From Flavobacterium agricola (GTDB lineage Bacteria; Bacteroidota; Bacteroidia; Flavobacteriales; Flavobacteriaceae), in assembly GCF_025919725.1 (NCBI RefSeq), contig NZ_CP081495.1:682001-746000 (forward strand): a stretch of DNA of 64,000 bases, in the 5' to 3' direction. The notes below the pieces were generated by a model. That model made no database searches, was not told the DNA's origin, and saw only the letters and a program-made list of their open reading frames with translations. The translations under genes were made by a program, and so were the position numbers. Shown here piece by piece: positions 1 through 8,715 of this stretch (position 1 is the stretch's first letter; each line of letters begins with the position of its first letter).

Positions 1-1
1 A

Positions 2-517
2 TCATTGGGAATGCAAACCTACAGAGTTTTTGTGATCGAAGATCAAGCGTTAAAGAAGAGACTCGGTGAGGGGTCTTTTAATACGCAAATAGGTGAATCT
101 TCTCATCTATTGGTGTTTGCCGCTTTCGGATCCATTAGTCAAGAGATGATTGATGATTATATTACATTTTTCGCTTATGAAAGAGAACAGCCTGTCGAGG
201 AATTAGCAGAGTTTAAACACGCCATTTGTAATTTTCTTTTGCCTCGTAGCGATGAAGAAAATTTCACATGGTCAAGTAAGCAAGCTTATATTGGCCTTGG
301 AACTGCTCTAATTGCTGCCGCAAACCTAAAGATAGACGCTACGCCTATGGAAGGCTTTGATGCCGATAAGTTTGATAACTTATTAGAATTAAGGGATAAA
401 AACTTGAAGAGTGTAGTATTGCTTGCCTTGGGTTATCGTGATCAAGAAAGAGATTTCTTAGCGAACCTTAAAAAGGTAAGAGTCCCAAATGAAGAGTTTG
501 CTATTACTATTAAATAA
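2..517 (+). CDS. Nitroreductase family protein, C-terminal part (cut by window edge)
   Basis: The 170 visible residues match the C-terminal three quarters of an NfsB-like, FMN-dependent NAD(P)H nitroreductase. Family features include the FTWSSKQAYIGLGTALIAAA helix region (about residues 86-105) followed by a P-M-E-G-F-D segment, which shape the flavin pocket and dimer interface in this family. The reading frame is open to the first base, so the true start lies upstream; the internal TTG/ATG near position 5 is not a real start. Members reduce nitroaromatics, quinones or pterins in the cytoplasm. The physiological substrate cannot be read from sequence. Confidence 0.85.
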   Translation, partial: SLGMQTYRVFVIEDQALKKRLGEGSFNTQIGESSHLLVFAAFGSISQEMIDDYITFFAYEREQPVEELAEFKHAICNFLLPRSDEENFTWSSKQAYIGLGTALIAAANLKIDATPMEGFDADKFDNLLELRDKNLKSVVLLALGYRDQERDFLANLKKVRVPNEEFAITIK

Positions 518-674
518 TCCGTTTCCCTTCTAAAACCAATCTTTCAATAGTTGTTTATCGAGATGTAATGGACATCTATTCAACCCCACACCACTACACA
601 ACAACTCACACAATATATGAGGTGCAAAAAAAGAAATCGCTTTTGCATACAGTAAACATAAAAAATAATTAAAA

Positions 675-1064
675 ATGGAAAAAAGAGAATTTAGTCCTTG
701 GACATGGCAGAATGAACGCAGTTATGTACAAGCAGTTGAAGTCAAAAATCCAGAAGGTATATTATATTGTTCCGGGCAGGCCGCTATAGAGCCCAATGGT
801 ATATCTAGCAATGAAGACATGAAGTCACAGCTTCAAAAAGCAATTTCTAATCTAGAAGAGGTGATATCCTTAGCAGGATATAAGTGTGAAGGCATGGTTC
901 GATTAAAGGTGTACACGACCTCTATGCAAGATCTTTGGCCACATTTTCATATCCTTCAGGAATGGATAACCCAACATAATATCAGAACAGCTTTGACTGC
1001 CATGGAGGTCAATGTATTGTTTGAAACATTAAAAGTTGAGCTGGAAGCTACAGTTGTCAAATAA
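675..1064 (+). CDS. RidA family (YjgF/YER057c/UK114) protein
   Basis: At 129 residues this is the usual length for the RidA fold. It shows the N-terminal LYCSGQAAIEPNG segment (about residues 30-42) and the C-terminal beta strand ending VELEATVV, with Arg in the IRTAL stretch as candidate for the arginine that binds the carboxylate of enamine/imine intermediates. RidA proteins hydrolyse reactive enamines released by PLP enzymes; some relatives have other deaminase roles. The start ATG follows an A-rich leader. It lies between the nitroreductase and repeat copy 1 and is probably cargo. Specific substrate unknown. Confidence 0.82.
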   Translation: MEKREFSPWTWQNERSYVQAVEVKNPEGILYCSGQAAIEPNGISSNEDMKSQLQKAISNLEEVISLAGYKCEGMVRLKVYTTSMQDLWPHFHILQEWITQHNIRTALTAMEVNVLFETLKVELEATVVK

Positions 1065-1162
1065 AAAAGAGAAAACAGTAAACAAAAAAGAAATAAAAGC
1101 AAATGTTTCTGAGCGGCATACAGCGTGAGGGATAGAAGCGACATCCTTTTGCGGTTCTGCAA

Positions 1163-1270
1163 GATCCGCAAAGATACAGCGGATAGCCCGACCCGCCTGC
1201 ATTTTTTTGATAGCCTGGGCATGGGTGTTAAAATGCAGGCGGTGGCACGCCCAAATCCTATTTTTCGTCC
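1163..1270. repeat. Direct repeat copy 1 (~108 bp) with internal hairpin and rteC tail remnant
   Basis: This stretch is nearly identical to 2991-3099. It contains a perfect 13-bp inverted repeat (1193-1205 with 1230-1242, 24-nt loop). Its right end still contains the reverse complement of the last codons and stop of rteC (D-E-K-stop), although no rteC body follows. That makes it a duplicated fragment of the DNA downstream of rteC. Just upstream, 1149-1172 holds a second short inverted repeat (TTTGCGG / CCGCAAA). Apart from this, the 1065-1471 gap shows no gene. Confidence 0.85.
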
Positions 1271-1471
1271 CCAGTACTTATAGTATTTGTCAGTCTTTAT
1301 ACCTAATTATTCCATTAAATATTTAAGATACGACTATGTAATATGCTTACCTTAAGTAGAGTATTTCTTTCGGAGGAAGTGTGTTTTGCGTTTATAGAAT
1401 AAAAATGAAAGACAGGAAGTTGTAATTGACTGTGAGACTCCTAATCACAAAGACCTAAATAACTAATAATA

Positions 1472-1816
1472 TCACCTCTCAATAATCTTTTTTCGATGCT
1501 TGATTCCCCATTCGGAAAGGTTGTGGATAATAGGAATTAACATGTCACAATATTCAGTGATTTCGTATTGAATCGTGACAGGGTGTGTGTTCAAGACTGT
1601 ACGTTTGATTAGCAAATTCATCTCCATATCTTTCAGTTCACGGCTTAAAACTTTCCCCGAAATCCCATCTACGTCTCTTAGTATTTCAGAAAATCTCTTT
1701 ACGCCGAAACAGAGAGAAGCGAGGATTGATATTTTCCATTTTCCACTCAACACGTACATTGTATCGTGTACAGCCTGTATCCTTCTGCGAACGTCTGAAC
1801 TATCTATTGTATCCAT
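1472..1816 (-). CDS. HxlR family winged-helix transcriptional regulator
   Basis: The 114-residue protein has the HxlR pattern: a YVLSGKWKISILASL helix (about residues 21-35), the recognition part ISGKVLSRELKDMEMNLLIK (about 52-71), and a wing ending VTIQYEITEYC. It is divergent from the reductase at 1917, with a perfect palindrome between them (1851-1871), so it probably controls that gene and itself. HxlR proteins often sense reactive electrophiles or disulphide stress through cysteines; here Cys36 and a Cys near residue 89 are candidates, which is inference. Confidence 0.88.
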   Translation of the reverse strand: MDTIDSSDVRRRIQAVHDTMYVLSGKWKISILASLCFGVKRFSEILRDVDGISGKVLSRELKDMEMNLLIKRTVLNTHPVTIQYEITEYCDMLIPIIHNLSEWGIKHRKKIIER

Positions 1817-1850
1817 AAACTATCTCTGTTACCTAAATGTCACTGTTACT

Positions 1851-1871
1851 TTTTGTCATTAAGTGACAAAA
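1851..1871. promoter_or_regulatory. Palindromic operator between hxlR-type gene and reductase
   Basis: TTTTGTCA (1851-1858), a 5-nt spacer and TGACAAAA (1864-1871) form a perfect 8+8 inverted repeat in the divergent intergenic region. A further TGTCACT half-site lies just upstream near 1838-1844. The placement fits autoregulation by the HxlR protein. No direct evidence of binding. Confidence 0.55.
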
Positions 1872-1916
1872 GTATAAAATTATTTTGGAGATTTGCTACT
1901 GATAAGAGTAAATAAA

Positions 1917-2858
1917 ATGAAAGTATTAATGTTTGGCAGGGGCGTTATTTCGACTCAATATGCTTGGGCACTTGAAAAAGCAGGTCATATCGTAGAGTTT
2001 TACGTACGGGAGGGTAGTAAAGCTAAATATGGAGAAAGTGTTTCTTTAAATATCTATGATGCAAGAAAATCACTAAGAGGCGTTCTGATAAATGAAAATT
2101 GGAGTATCAAAATAAAAGAAGACTTGAGTACCGAGCACGATTACGATTTAATAATTTTAAGTGTTCAACACTATCAGTTCGAAAGTGCAGTTAGTTTTTT
2201 AGCTAATAAAATCGGCAACGCAACATTACTTATTTTCAATAACTTTTGGGAAGAACCCCAAACATTGGTTTCCAATCTACCCATTAGCAAAATAGTCTGG
2301 GGCTTTCCAGTTGCAGGTGGTGGATTTGATGAAAAAGGTGTTTTAAAAGGGGGATTGATGAAAACAGTAGTCATTGGAACTTTTGGAACAGAACAAACAC
2401 AGCGAGGTAGAGAAGTAATAAATCTTTTCAAATTATCGGGTTTTAAGGTAAAGGAAACTAAAGATTTTCGCTCGTGGCTGTTTTCACATTTTATATTTAA
2501 TGCTTCATTGCACCTCGAGAACCTAAAACACAAGCAAATGTCCCTACTTGAATTAGTAACAACTACAAAATATTGGCGAAATGTAAAATTAAACGGTAAA
2601 GAACTACTGCTGCTACTCAAAGCAAGAAATGTGGATTTAAATGTAAACAAGGAATTAAATATATTTATTTTCCCTCCTTTCTTACTTGTCCTGATAAAAA
2701 AGTCAGCTATTTGGTTTTTACCTTACATAAAACAAGTATTGATAGGACATTCAAATTCTTACGAATTAAAATCATATTGTAAAGATGTTCTTTTGACAGC
2801 TGAAGAGCTAAAACTAAATCTTCCCAGATACGAACAAAACAAGCATCTATGGAATTAA
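1917..2858 (+). CDS. Ketopantoate reductase-like (ApbA/PanE family) NADP-binding protein
   Basis: The N-terminus has a Rossmann dinucleotide motif (MFGRGVISTQYAWALEKAGH, about residues 5-24) and a D-Y-D-L-I-I-L-S-V strand typical of the ApbA/PanE family. The ATG at 1917 is preferred over an upstream TTG because the Rossmann strand starts directly after it. The C-terminal half is divergent and lacks a clear match to the canonical ketopantoate Lys/Asn/Glu set, so pantothenate synthesis is not assured. The neighbouring HxlR regulator suggests an inducible reductase for a small carbonyl compound. Confidence 0.75.
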   Translation: MKVLMFGRGVISTQYAWALEKAGHIVEFYVREGSKAKYGESVSLNIYDARKSLRGVLINENWSIKIKEDLSTEHDYDLIILSVQHYQFESAVSFLANKIGNATLLIFNNFWEEPQTLVSNLPISKIVWGFPVAGGGFDEKGVLKGGLMKTVVIGTFGTEQTQRGREVINLFKLSGFKVKETKDFRSWLFSHFIFNASLHLENLKHKQMSLLELVTTTKYWRNVKLNGKELLLLLKARNVDLNVNKELNIFIFPPFLLVLIKKSAIWFLPYIKQVLIGHSNSYELKSYCKDVLLTAEELKLNLPRYEQNKHLWN

Positions 2859-2990
2859 TAGTTTTGAATTTCAGGCTTTTGTGTCCTATATGCTTATTAG
2901 CTTTTCTTCGGAATATCTTAATGAAGGCTCGCTGAAAAAAAATTATTATCAATAAATTATTTATAGGATAAGTCTACTTAGATCCTCGCA

Positions 2991-3099
2991 GATCCCCAAA
3001 AGATATAGCGGATAGCCCGACCCGTCTGCATTTTTTTGATAGCCTGGGCATGGGTGTTAAAATGCAGGCGGTGGCACGCCCAAATCCTACTTTTCGTCC
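2991..3099. repeat. Direct repeat copy 2 overlapping the 3' end of rteC
   Basis: Second copy of the repeat at 1163-1270. It includes the same long hairpin, with one base change in the left arm (near 3024-3036 pairing with 3059-3071), and runs into the genuine rteC stop codon at 3087-3089. The hairpin lies directly downstream of rteC and may act as its terminator. Together the two copies bracket the HxlR/reductase pair. Confidence 0.85.
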
Positions 3100-3917
3100 T
3101 GCCCGTCCATTTTCCGCAAAAGTTCCTCCCGAAGTGCATCAAGGAATTTTGTCCGGTTCATTTTTCTGTTTCTCAACTCTAAATAGGTCTGATAAAAATT
3201 ACCCAAATCGATGCCAAATGCACTTTCAAAATACCGGGCTATTTCTCTTATATCGTTGTTCCCATTGTCAAACACCCTTTGATAGTGCAAGGCGTAAATC
3301 AATTCAATCAAAGAAGCTTTACTACCTGTCCAATTCAATCTCGGAAGGTCTTTATCTAATTTTTCGTGTTCTGTGTTTCTATACAGTTGGTCTTCGATAT
3401 ACACCTGTATCAGGTCGTTTGCGATTATTTTGGCAACCTTATAATCATGAGAAGTAGAAAAAGTCATATCAGACTGAAAATGTCCTGTATCAACGCATAG
3501 CTGAATGTCCAGCTGACCCCGTAAAAAATATTTATCGTCGAGAAAAGAGTTGTTACTCCGGTAATACTTATAGAAGTCGAGGTTGTTGTCAAAAAACCTC
3601 TTTAGCTTTTTCAGTTCTTTGTTTAGATACTTCCTTATGGGCTTTGTTCCATAAGGCTTTTTTGTTTCAATTTTGTAAATCGTATTGTAGTAAATGAGCT
3701 TGGCTACGATAACTGGTTTCTGATATTTGAAAAAACGGATTTCTTCATTAGTATTTTTAAACCCTCTTTTCAGAACATATTCTTTTAATTCGGATAGGCA
3801 TTTGAGAACGAGATGTATTACAGTCTCTAACCGCGCTAAGGAACAATCGGTCTCTATCTCTACTTCGTCGATGGCTATCTCCAGTTCAGATATTTTTTCA
3901 TTGTAAAACTGTTTCAT
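3087..3917 (-). CDS. rteC: RteC-type regulator of element excision/transfer
   Basis: The 276-residue protein matches the RteC family over its length, including the Q-x-D-I-Q-L-C-V-D-T segment and a C-terminal helix-turn-helix region (I-Y-A-L-H-Y-Q-R-V-F, then I-A-R-Y-F-E-S-A-F-G). In CTnDOT, RteC activates the excision operon. The two-component regulators rteA and rteB that act with it there are not in this window, although a different LytS/LytTR pair lies at 8716-10444. The end of the gene lies inside repeat copy 2. Its presence supports the conjugative-element call. Confidence 0.9.
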   Translation of the reverse strand: MKQFYNEKISELEIAIDEVEIETDCSLARLETVIHLVLKCLSELKEYVLKRGFKNTNEEIRFFKYQKPVIVAKLIYYNTIYKIETKKPYGTKPIRKYLNKELKKLKRFFDNNLDFYKYYRSNNSFLDDKYFLRGQLDIQLCVDTGHFQSDMTFSTSHDYKVAKIIANDLIQVYIEDQLYRNTEHEKLDKDLPRLNWTGSKASLIELIYALHYQRVFDNGNNDIREIARYFESAFGIDLGNFYQTYLELRNRKMNRTKFLDALREELLRKMDGQDEK

Positions 3918-4050
3918 TTCACTCCAATTAAGATTGATCCTGTTTTTGAAATGGCTTTTCCATTGGATTTAAATGTTAACGATCCATTAGAATCCGATAA
4001 ACTTGAAAAAGTAACTGTGTCGTGATTTTGACACAGTTACTTGTGCTTGG

Positions 4051-5940
4051 TTAGTTGTTTTCAAAAACCAAACGTTCCAGTTTTACCTTACTTTTGATTG
4101 TACCAAAGAAAACGATAGCCTCATCTCCTTTTATCTCGGATATGGTTCCGACCGCTGATTGTCCCGTTAAACGAACAGTATCGCCAATTTTTATATTTTT
4201 TATCTCCTTGACAATATCATCAGTTAAAACTTGAACTGGCTGGGTAACAGGTTTTGATTTACCTAAGCCGTTCTCTATTTCCTTTCGCTTATTTTCCCAG
4301 TACAGTTTGTCTTTCGCAATGGATTGGAGAAATTTATCCATATTAATAAATTCTTCACCTATTCTACCGGAAGCATCAGCGATAATACTCTCGTCTAAAC
4401 CTATTCTTCGGGCTACTTCAATTGCAAAAGAACTTCCCGGATTTCCTATCGAAAGTTTGTACATTGGGCAGTTATTTTCGGAATCGTACAGCATCGCACC
4501 ATTGATTACTCCCTCTGTTTTATAGGCGAAATGCTTTAGATTTTGGAAATGCGTCGTAATCAATCCAAAGCTTTTTTTGTTATTGAAACGCTCCAAAAGT
4601 GTTTCTGCAATTGCGCCTCCGATTTGAGGCTCTGTTCCACCTCCAAACTCATCAATCAAAAGAAGCGTTTTGTCATCATTATGATCTACAAAAAACTTCA
4701 TGTTCGTTAAATGCGAAGTATAGGTACTCAAACTATTCTCCATACTTTGCCCGTCGCCTATATCCATGAATATATTTTGGAAGACACCTGCTTTTGAACC
4801 CTCATCTACCGGAATTAACAATCCGCACTGTAGCATATATTGTAATAAAGCTACCGTTTTCAAGCAAAGTGACTTTCCTCCGGCATTAACTCCCGATACG
4901 ATTAAAATCCTATCTTTTTCAGTCAGAAAAATATCCAGTGGATGTGCGTGTTGTTTTTGTTGTCGCAGTGCAATGTCCAATAATGGATGTACAGCATTAG
5001 TCCATTCAATATTCTGTCTGTTCTCCAATACGGGCTTTATAGCTTTGATACGTATCGAAAAAGATGCTTTTGCCTGAATAAAATCAATAGTTCCGAGGAA
5101 GTCGTATGATTTTAGAATTTCATCCACTTCGGGTCTGATTAAATTCGTAAACTCTGTCAATATCCGGGCAATCTCTTTTCGTTCATCATTTTGCAATTCC
5201 CTCAAGCGATTAGATGCCTCGACTACCGCCTCGGGTTCTATAAAGAATGTTTTTCCACTGCCAGAGCTGTCACGAACGACCCCTTTGATTTTTCTTTTGT
5301 TGGTAGCCGTCACCGGGATTAGATAATGCCCACCTCTCATATCGGCTTGGACATCTCTGCCTACGATACCCTGTGCTTGTGCCGTACGAAGTGCGGCAGC
5401 CATAGCTTTGGTAATATCTTTTTCCGCATCGATTTTATTTTTTCTGATGGTGTTCAGCAACTTGGAGGCATTGTCTTTTATTTGTCCAGACTTATCCAAG
5501 ATTGAATTTGCCTTTTCGATGATTGATGGAAATGTCTTTATTTCATCTGCCAGTTTTTTGAGTTCAGGGTATTTTATCTTACCGGGCTGGTTTCTCGATT
5601 CGTCATTCAAAAATTCAACAATCCGAACAATAGTTTCCAGCGAATCGGATAATTGAGGGATTTCCTTTTCAGATAACCAAAAAGAATTGTCCGCTTCAAC
5701 CTGTTTAAGGGCATCACGGATATCAATAAAGTGTTCCGAAGGGAAACTTTCTTTGTTGTTTATGATTTGAGAAAACTCATGGGTTTGTGTTAACCAACGT
5801 TCGATTGTTTCGAAATCAGTTGAAAAACGCATAGCGTTTACCTTGTCGATGCCTAAGGGGCTTAGACACTTCTCTTTAATATACTCACGTACAGCGTTGA
5901 AATCTATTTTATGTTCAAAATTTTCCGGATAAATATTCAT
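4051..5940 (-). CDS. MutS2-like ATPase lacking the Smr nuclease domain
   Basis: At 629 residues it is shorter than chromosomal MutS2. It has the MutS core/clamp helices (about residues 150-300), the phosphate loop GVNAGGKS (350-357), Walker B L-L-L-I-D-E-F-G-G-G-T-E-P, the S-T-Y-T-S-H-L signature and a TTHF switch. The loop reads G-V-N-A-G-G-K where most MutS proteins have G-P-N-M-G-G-K. A C-terminal KOW-like beta segment (I-G-D-T-V-R-L-T-G-Q-S-A-V-G-T) is present, but no Smr domain follows. MutS2 relatives bind branched DNA or rescue collided ribosomes; which applies here is unknown. It is followed on its strand by rteC, 130 bp downstream. Confidence 0.85.
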   Translation of the reverse strand: MNIYPENFEHKIDFNAVREYIKEKCLSPLGIDKVNAMRFSTDFETIERWLTQTHEFSQIINNKESFPSEHFIDIRDALKQVEADNSFWLSEKEIPQLSDSLETIVRIVEFLNDESRNQPGKIKYPELKKLADEIKTFPSIIEKANSILDKSGQIKDNASKLLNTIRKNKIDAEKDITKAMAAALRTAQAQGIVGRDVQADMRGGHYLIPVTATNKRKIKGVVRDSSGSGKTFFIEPEAVVEASNRLRELQNDERKEIARILTEFTNLIRPEVDEILKSYDFLGTIDFIQAKASFSIRIKAIKPVLENRQNIEWTNAVHPLLDIALRQQKQHAHPLDIFLTEKDRILIVSGVNAGGKSLCLKTVALLQYMLQCGLLIPVDEGSKAGVFQNIFMDIGDGQSMENSLSTYTSHLTNMKFFVDHNDDKTLLLIDEFGGGTEPQIGGAIAETLLERFNNKKSFGLITTHFQNLKHFAYKTEGVINGAMLYDSENNCPMYKLSIGNPGSSFAIEVARRIGLDESIIADASGRIGEEFINMDKFLQSIAKDKLYWENKRKEIENGLGKSKPVTQPVQVLTDDIVKEIKNIKIGDTVRLTGQSAVGTISEIKGDEAIVFFGTIKSKVKLERLVFENN

Positions 5941-6218
5941 CTCAAAATATGTTTAATAGCAAGCAATCAGACTATTGGGGTCTGAATACCAACTGTTTTT
6001 AAAAAATGTAAAAGGATTAATTTGAGATTGCCCATACCGCATCCTGATACTGTCAACTTAGAGATACGGAATTGAAATAATCTTGTATCTACAACAGCAT
6101 CTAGGTTTCTCTAAGAATGGAGAAACGAAATGGCGATATGGTATTTATGCGGAAAGAAAAAACATATTCTATCTGTCCTTAATTGGACAAAGGTAATAAA
6201 AATTACATTAATACGTGT

Positions 6219-6710
6219 TTATGAGTATTCAGATTCCAGAATGGACATGAGCAGTAAGGATCTATACCCGTTACCCGTCTTTATCTCGTCACGTAGAATT
6301 CCGTCTAAACGGAATCCTTCTGACCTGTACAGATTTGAGGCTCGTTCATTATCTTGAAATACATCAAGCCATAGTTTATGAAATCTGAGTGAGATAAAGC
6401 AATATTCTTTGATAAGACAGATACACTGTCTACCAATTCCTTTCCCTTTTTCGCTAATGACTATTCGTCGAAACTCAAGAGATTTATTCGGATTTTTAAT
6501 GCCACATAAAATAATAAACCCGATTATTCTTCCGGATGGTTTATCCCATACGGTGAGATGTTCCATATTTTCATCATCTATGGTAGCCTTATGTTGCTCG
6601 CTGGTATATGGGAAAATAAAAGACTTATTTCCGTCTTCATTTTCAAGTCCGACTATTTCGGATATATCTTCCAAACGAGTTTTCATTAAACGAATAGAAT
6701 TAGTTTCCAT
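6219..6710 (-). CDS. GNAT family N-acetyltransferase
   Basis: The 163-residue protein shows the acetyl-CoA-binding turn E-K-G-K-G-I-G-R-Q-C (about residues 87-96), the preceding R-R-I-V-I beta strand, and the C-terminal N-E-R-A-S-N-L-Y-R-S-E-G-F motif of the RimI/RimJ-like branch. It probably acetylates an amine on a small molecule or protein N-terminus. It stands among single cargo genes on the minus strand, so context does not identify the substrate. Confidence 0.85.
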   Translation of the reverse strand: METNSIRLMKTRLEDISEIVGLENEDGNKSFIFPYTSEQHKATIDDENMEHLTVWDKPSGRIIGFIILCGIKNPNKSLEFRRIVISEKGKGIGRQCICLIKEYCFISLRFHKLWLDVFQDNERASNLYRSEGFRLDGILRDEIKTGNGYRSLLLMSILESEYS

Positions 6711-6760
6711 TATTGATAAGTATTAATTTAACAGCGTTAAGATATAACATTTTTTTTCAC

Positions 6761-7102
6761 TCATTCTACATTCACTCTATCATTAGAATAACCAGGTAAA
6801 GAAATTACTAAAAAATGTAATTCTTCTGAACCTTTATTTGAGATTTTATGCGAGGCTTTAGAATGAACCTTTATTCCCTCATTCTTTGACACCAAATATT
6901 CTTTCTCTTCTATCAAAAATGAGGCTTTCCCATTCATAATATAAAAGAACTGTTCGACTTCGTCATGAAAATGTAAACGCTCTTCAGTATTTGGTGGCAT
7001 CTTTTCTTCTTTGATAATAATATTATCAGATTGCATCAACGTCCACGCATCGCAATTGTCGCCCCATGTATAATGGTTCTTATCTGTCTTACTGAAAATC
7101 AT
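6761..7102 (-). CDS. Single-domain cupin protein
   Basis: The 113-residue protein is one small beta-barrel cupin. Motif 1 is H-F-H-D-E-V-E-Q-F-F-Y-I-M-N-G (about residues 44-58), giving His-x-His and Glu metal ligands; motif 2 is centred on H-S-K-A-S-H-K. The tail keeps the usual L-H-F-L-V-I strand. Such cupins may bind metal, isomerise sugars or sense small ligands. The function is not predictable from the neighbours, which are a GNAT upstream and a CPBP protein downstream on the same strand. Confidence 0.83.
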   Translation of the reverse strand: MIFSKTDKNHYTWGDNCDAWTLMQSDNIIIKEEKMPPNTEERLHFHDEVEQFFYIMNGKASFLIEEKEYLVSKNEGIKVHSKASHKISNKGSEELHFLVISLPGYSNDRVNVE

Positions 7103-7141
7103 GATTTCGATTGTTTATTATTAAATACAAAACTATAAATA

Positions 7142-7831
7142 TTAAGCCTGTTTTATTATAGTATTAAACTGATGCACTCTATATCCCAATACTCCTGCAT
7201 TGAAGTCAATTGAAATATGCAGAGCTACAACAATCCAGATGTTTTGTGTGAAGTAGTAAATTAAGCTAACCACCAAACCCAGAATAAATGCTCCTACTAA
7301 GTTTTTCATTCCCGTATCAATATGAGTTATAGCGAAAATGACGTTAGTAAATAAGAAACTACCGATTACACCAATATGTTGTATTGCAAACTCGTACACA
7401 AACATCCTAAACAGAACTTCCTCACAAAACCCGGCACTGATGGCTACCATGATAAACCATGATAGTTCCTGTCTCGATGTTGGCAGATAGTTTACAACTT
7501 TTTGTGATTTACTGGCGAAATCAGTAAGGTTTCTTTCGTTAATCCGTGAGCTCCTGTACTGAACGTAACCAAGTAATACTATCAAAGACATAAAGACTGT
7601 GTTCAGTAAAGACAATTCAAATTGAAAACTTAATGATGGGATAGGCTCTAAGTAATCATTCAAAACGACCGAAATAGTCAAAAACCAAAAGACTAAAATG
7701 GTCTTTTGGTAGTCTTTGATTTTATCTTGCGAGGAATCTGATGTCTTTCGCTTTTTTATTCTATAATGGTCAACGATAAGGAATATCGGGTATAAAACGG
7801 TTATCAGCACAAAAAGAAACTGTCTCTCCAT
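7142..7831 (-). CDS. CPBP family intramembrane glutamic endopeptidase (CAAX-protease-like)
   Basis: A hydrophobic 229-residue protein with several membrane segments. The CPBP/Abi signature is clear: E-E-V-L-F-R (Glu137, Glu138, Arg142), F-A-I-T-H-I-D (about 166-172) and a final L-H-I-S-I-D-F-N. These residues form the catalytic centre of Rce1-type proteases. In bacteria such proteins are linked to bacteriocin immunity and signal-peptide processing. Here it is cargo with no recognisable peptide partner. Confidence 0.87.
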   Translation of the reverse strand: MERQFLFVLITVLYPIFLIVDHYRIKKRKTSDSSQDKIKDYQKTILVFWFLTISVVLNDYLEPIPSLSFQFELSLLNTVFMSLIVLLGYVQYRSSRINERNLTDFASKSQKVVNYLPTSRQELSWFIMVAISAGFCEEVLFRMFVYEFAIQHIGVIGSFLFTNVIFAITHIDTGMKNLVGAFILGLVVSLIYYFTQNIWIVVALHISIDFNAGVLGYRVHQFNTIIKQA

Positions 7832-7881
7832 TTGAAAAGTCTTAATAAAGTGGGGTAAGCCATAGACTTACCCCCAAATTA

Positions 7882-8496
7882 TTATAGAGGAATATTTCCT
7901 ACGATTGATATTACAGCACCTAATCCATTCAACTTATCGGTAGAAAGCCCCCATTTGTCTTTTTTACCGATGTGATAGCGATAGTTCAGCCCGGCTTCTA
8001 TGTCAATGTATTTGTGAACTTTTACACCAAGTTTAAGGTCAGGAGTGGCAAACACACCGCCCAGCTTTTCTCTGGTCATTGTTTCATCAGAATCAACACC
8101 ATTATTGTATCGGTATTCCATGTGCATTGCTCCATATCCGGCACGAAGCCCCGTGTAAAGATAAAGCGGAGATGCCAATTCAAACTTATAGCCCACCTGT
8201 AAGCTATATTCATACGCCCGGATTTTATCAGGGTTATATGGATTTTTTTTCCAGATGTCAGAAGGAGACAGACTACTGTATTGTGCAAGACCCAGATATA
8301 GTTTGTCGTTGAAATACAGACCAACTTCTCCGCCTAACGAGTAAAAGCTGTTCAAAGGATTTTTACTGAAATGGTACAGATTGTTAGCTTTCACCACGAA
8401 ACATACCGTAGGTTTGGTGTCGTCAGGAATTTGTGCCTGCAAACCAAACGGTAGGGCACATAAAAGTAGCATACGAAACAATAGGTTCTTTTTCAT
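7882..8496 (-). CDS. Outer-membrane beta-barrel protein
   Basis: An N-terminal signal peptide (MKKNLLFRMLLLCALPFGLQ, cleavage near A-Q) is followed by alternating amphipathic strands with aromatic girdle residues (S-L-G-G-E-V-G-L-Y-F, Y-E-Y-S-L-Q-V-G-Y-K-F, L-N-Y-R-Y-H-I-G), as in small OmpX/OprF-like porin-family barrels. It ends in a strand with a terminal leucine rather than phenylalanine. It is divergent from the sensor kinase at 8716, so it could be a target of that two-component pair. This last point is inference from position only. Confidence 0.78.
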   Translation of the reverse strand: MKKNLLFRMLLLCALPFGLQAQIPDDTKPTVCFVVKANNLYHFSKNPLNSFYSLGGEVGLYFNDKLYLGLAQYSSLSPSDIWKKNPYNPDKIRAYEYSLQVGYKFELASPLYLYTGLRAGYGAMHMEYRYNNGVDSDETMTREKLGGVFATPDLKLGVKVHKYIDIEAGLNYRYHIGKKDKWGLSTDKLNGLGAVISIVGNIPL

Positions 8497-8715
8497 CTTT
8501 TTAAATTTGTTTTTTCTGTGATGAAGCTATCAGATTTATTCATCCCCCTGTGTAGTCTGAAAAATCATGATGGTTTCATTTTATTTATATAACGTTTAAA
8601 ATTAACGTTGCAAAGAAAGCCATATTCATCACCCGTTTTTAAAAGGATTGACGAGTGGTTGCGTATTCTTGACGAGCTGTATGGCGACCTCGTTTTAATA
8701 CGGTAAGTTTGTTTT

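Noticed and set aside
956..1222. Minus-strand open frame over the end of RidA and repeat copy 1
   Set aside because: Antisense to a clear gene and runs through the hairpin; low-complexity start.
3050..3457. Plus-strand open frame of 135 codons antisense to rteC
   Set aside because: Shadow of rteC; starts inside the repeat hairpin and has no family resemblance.
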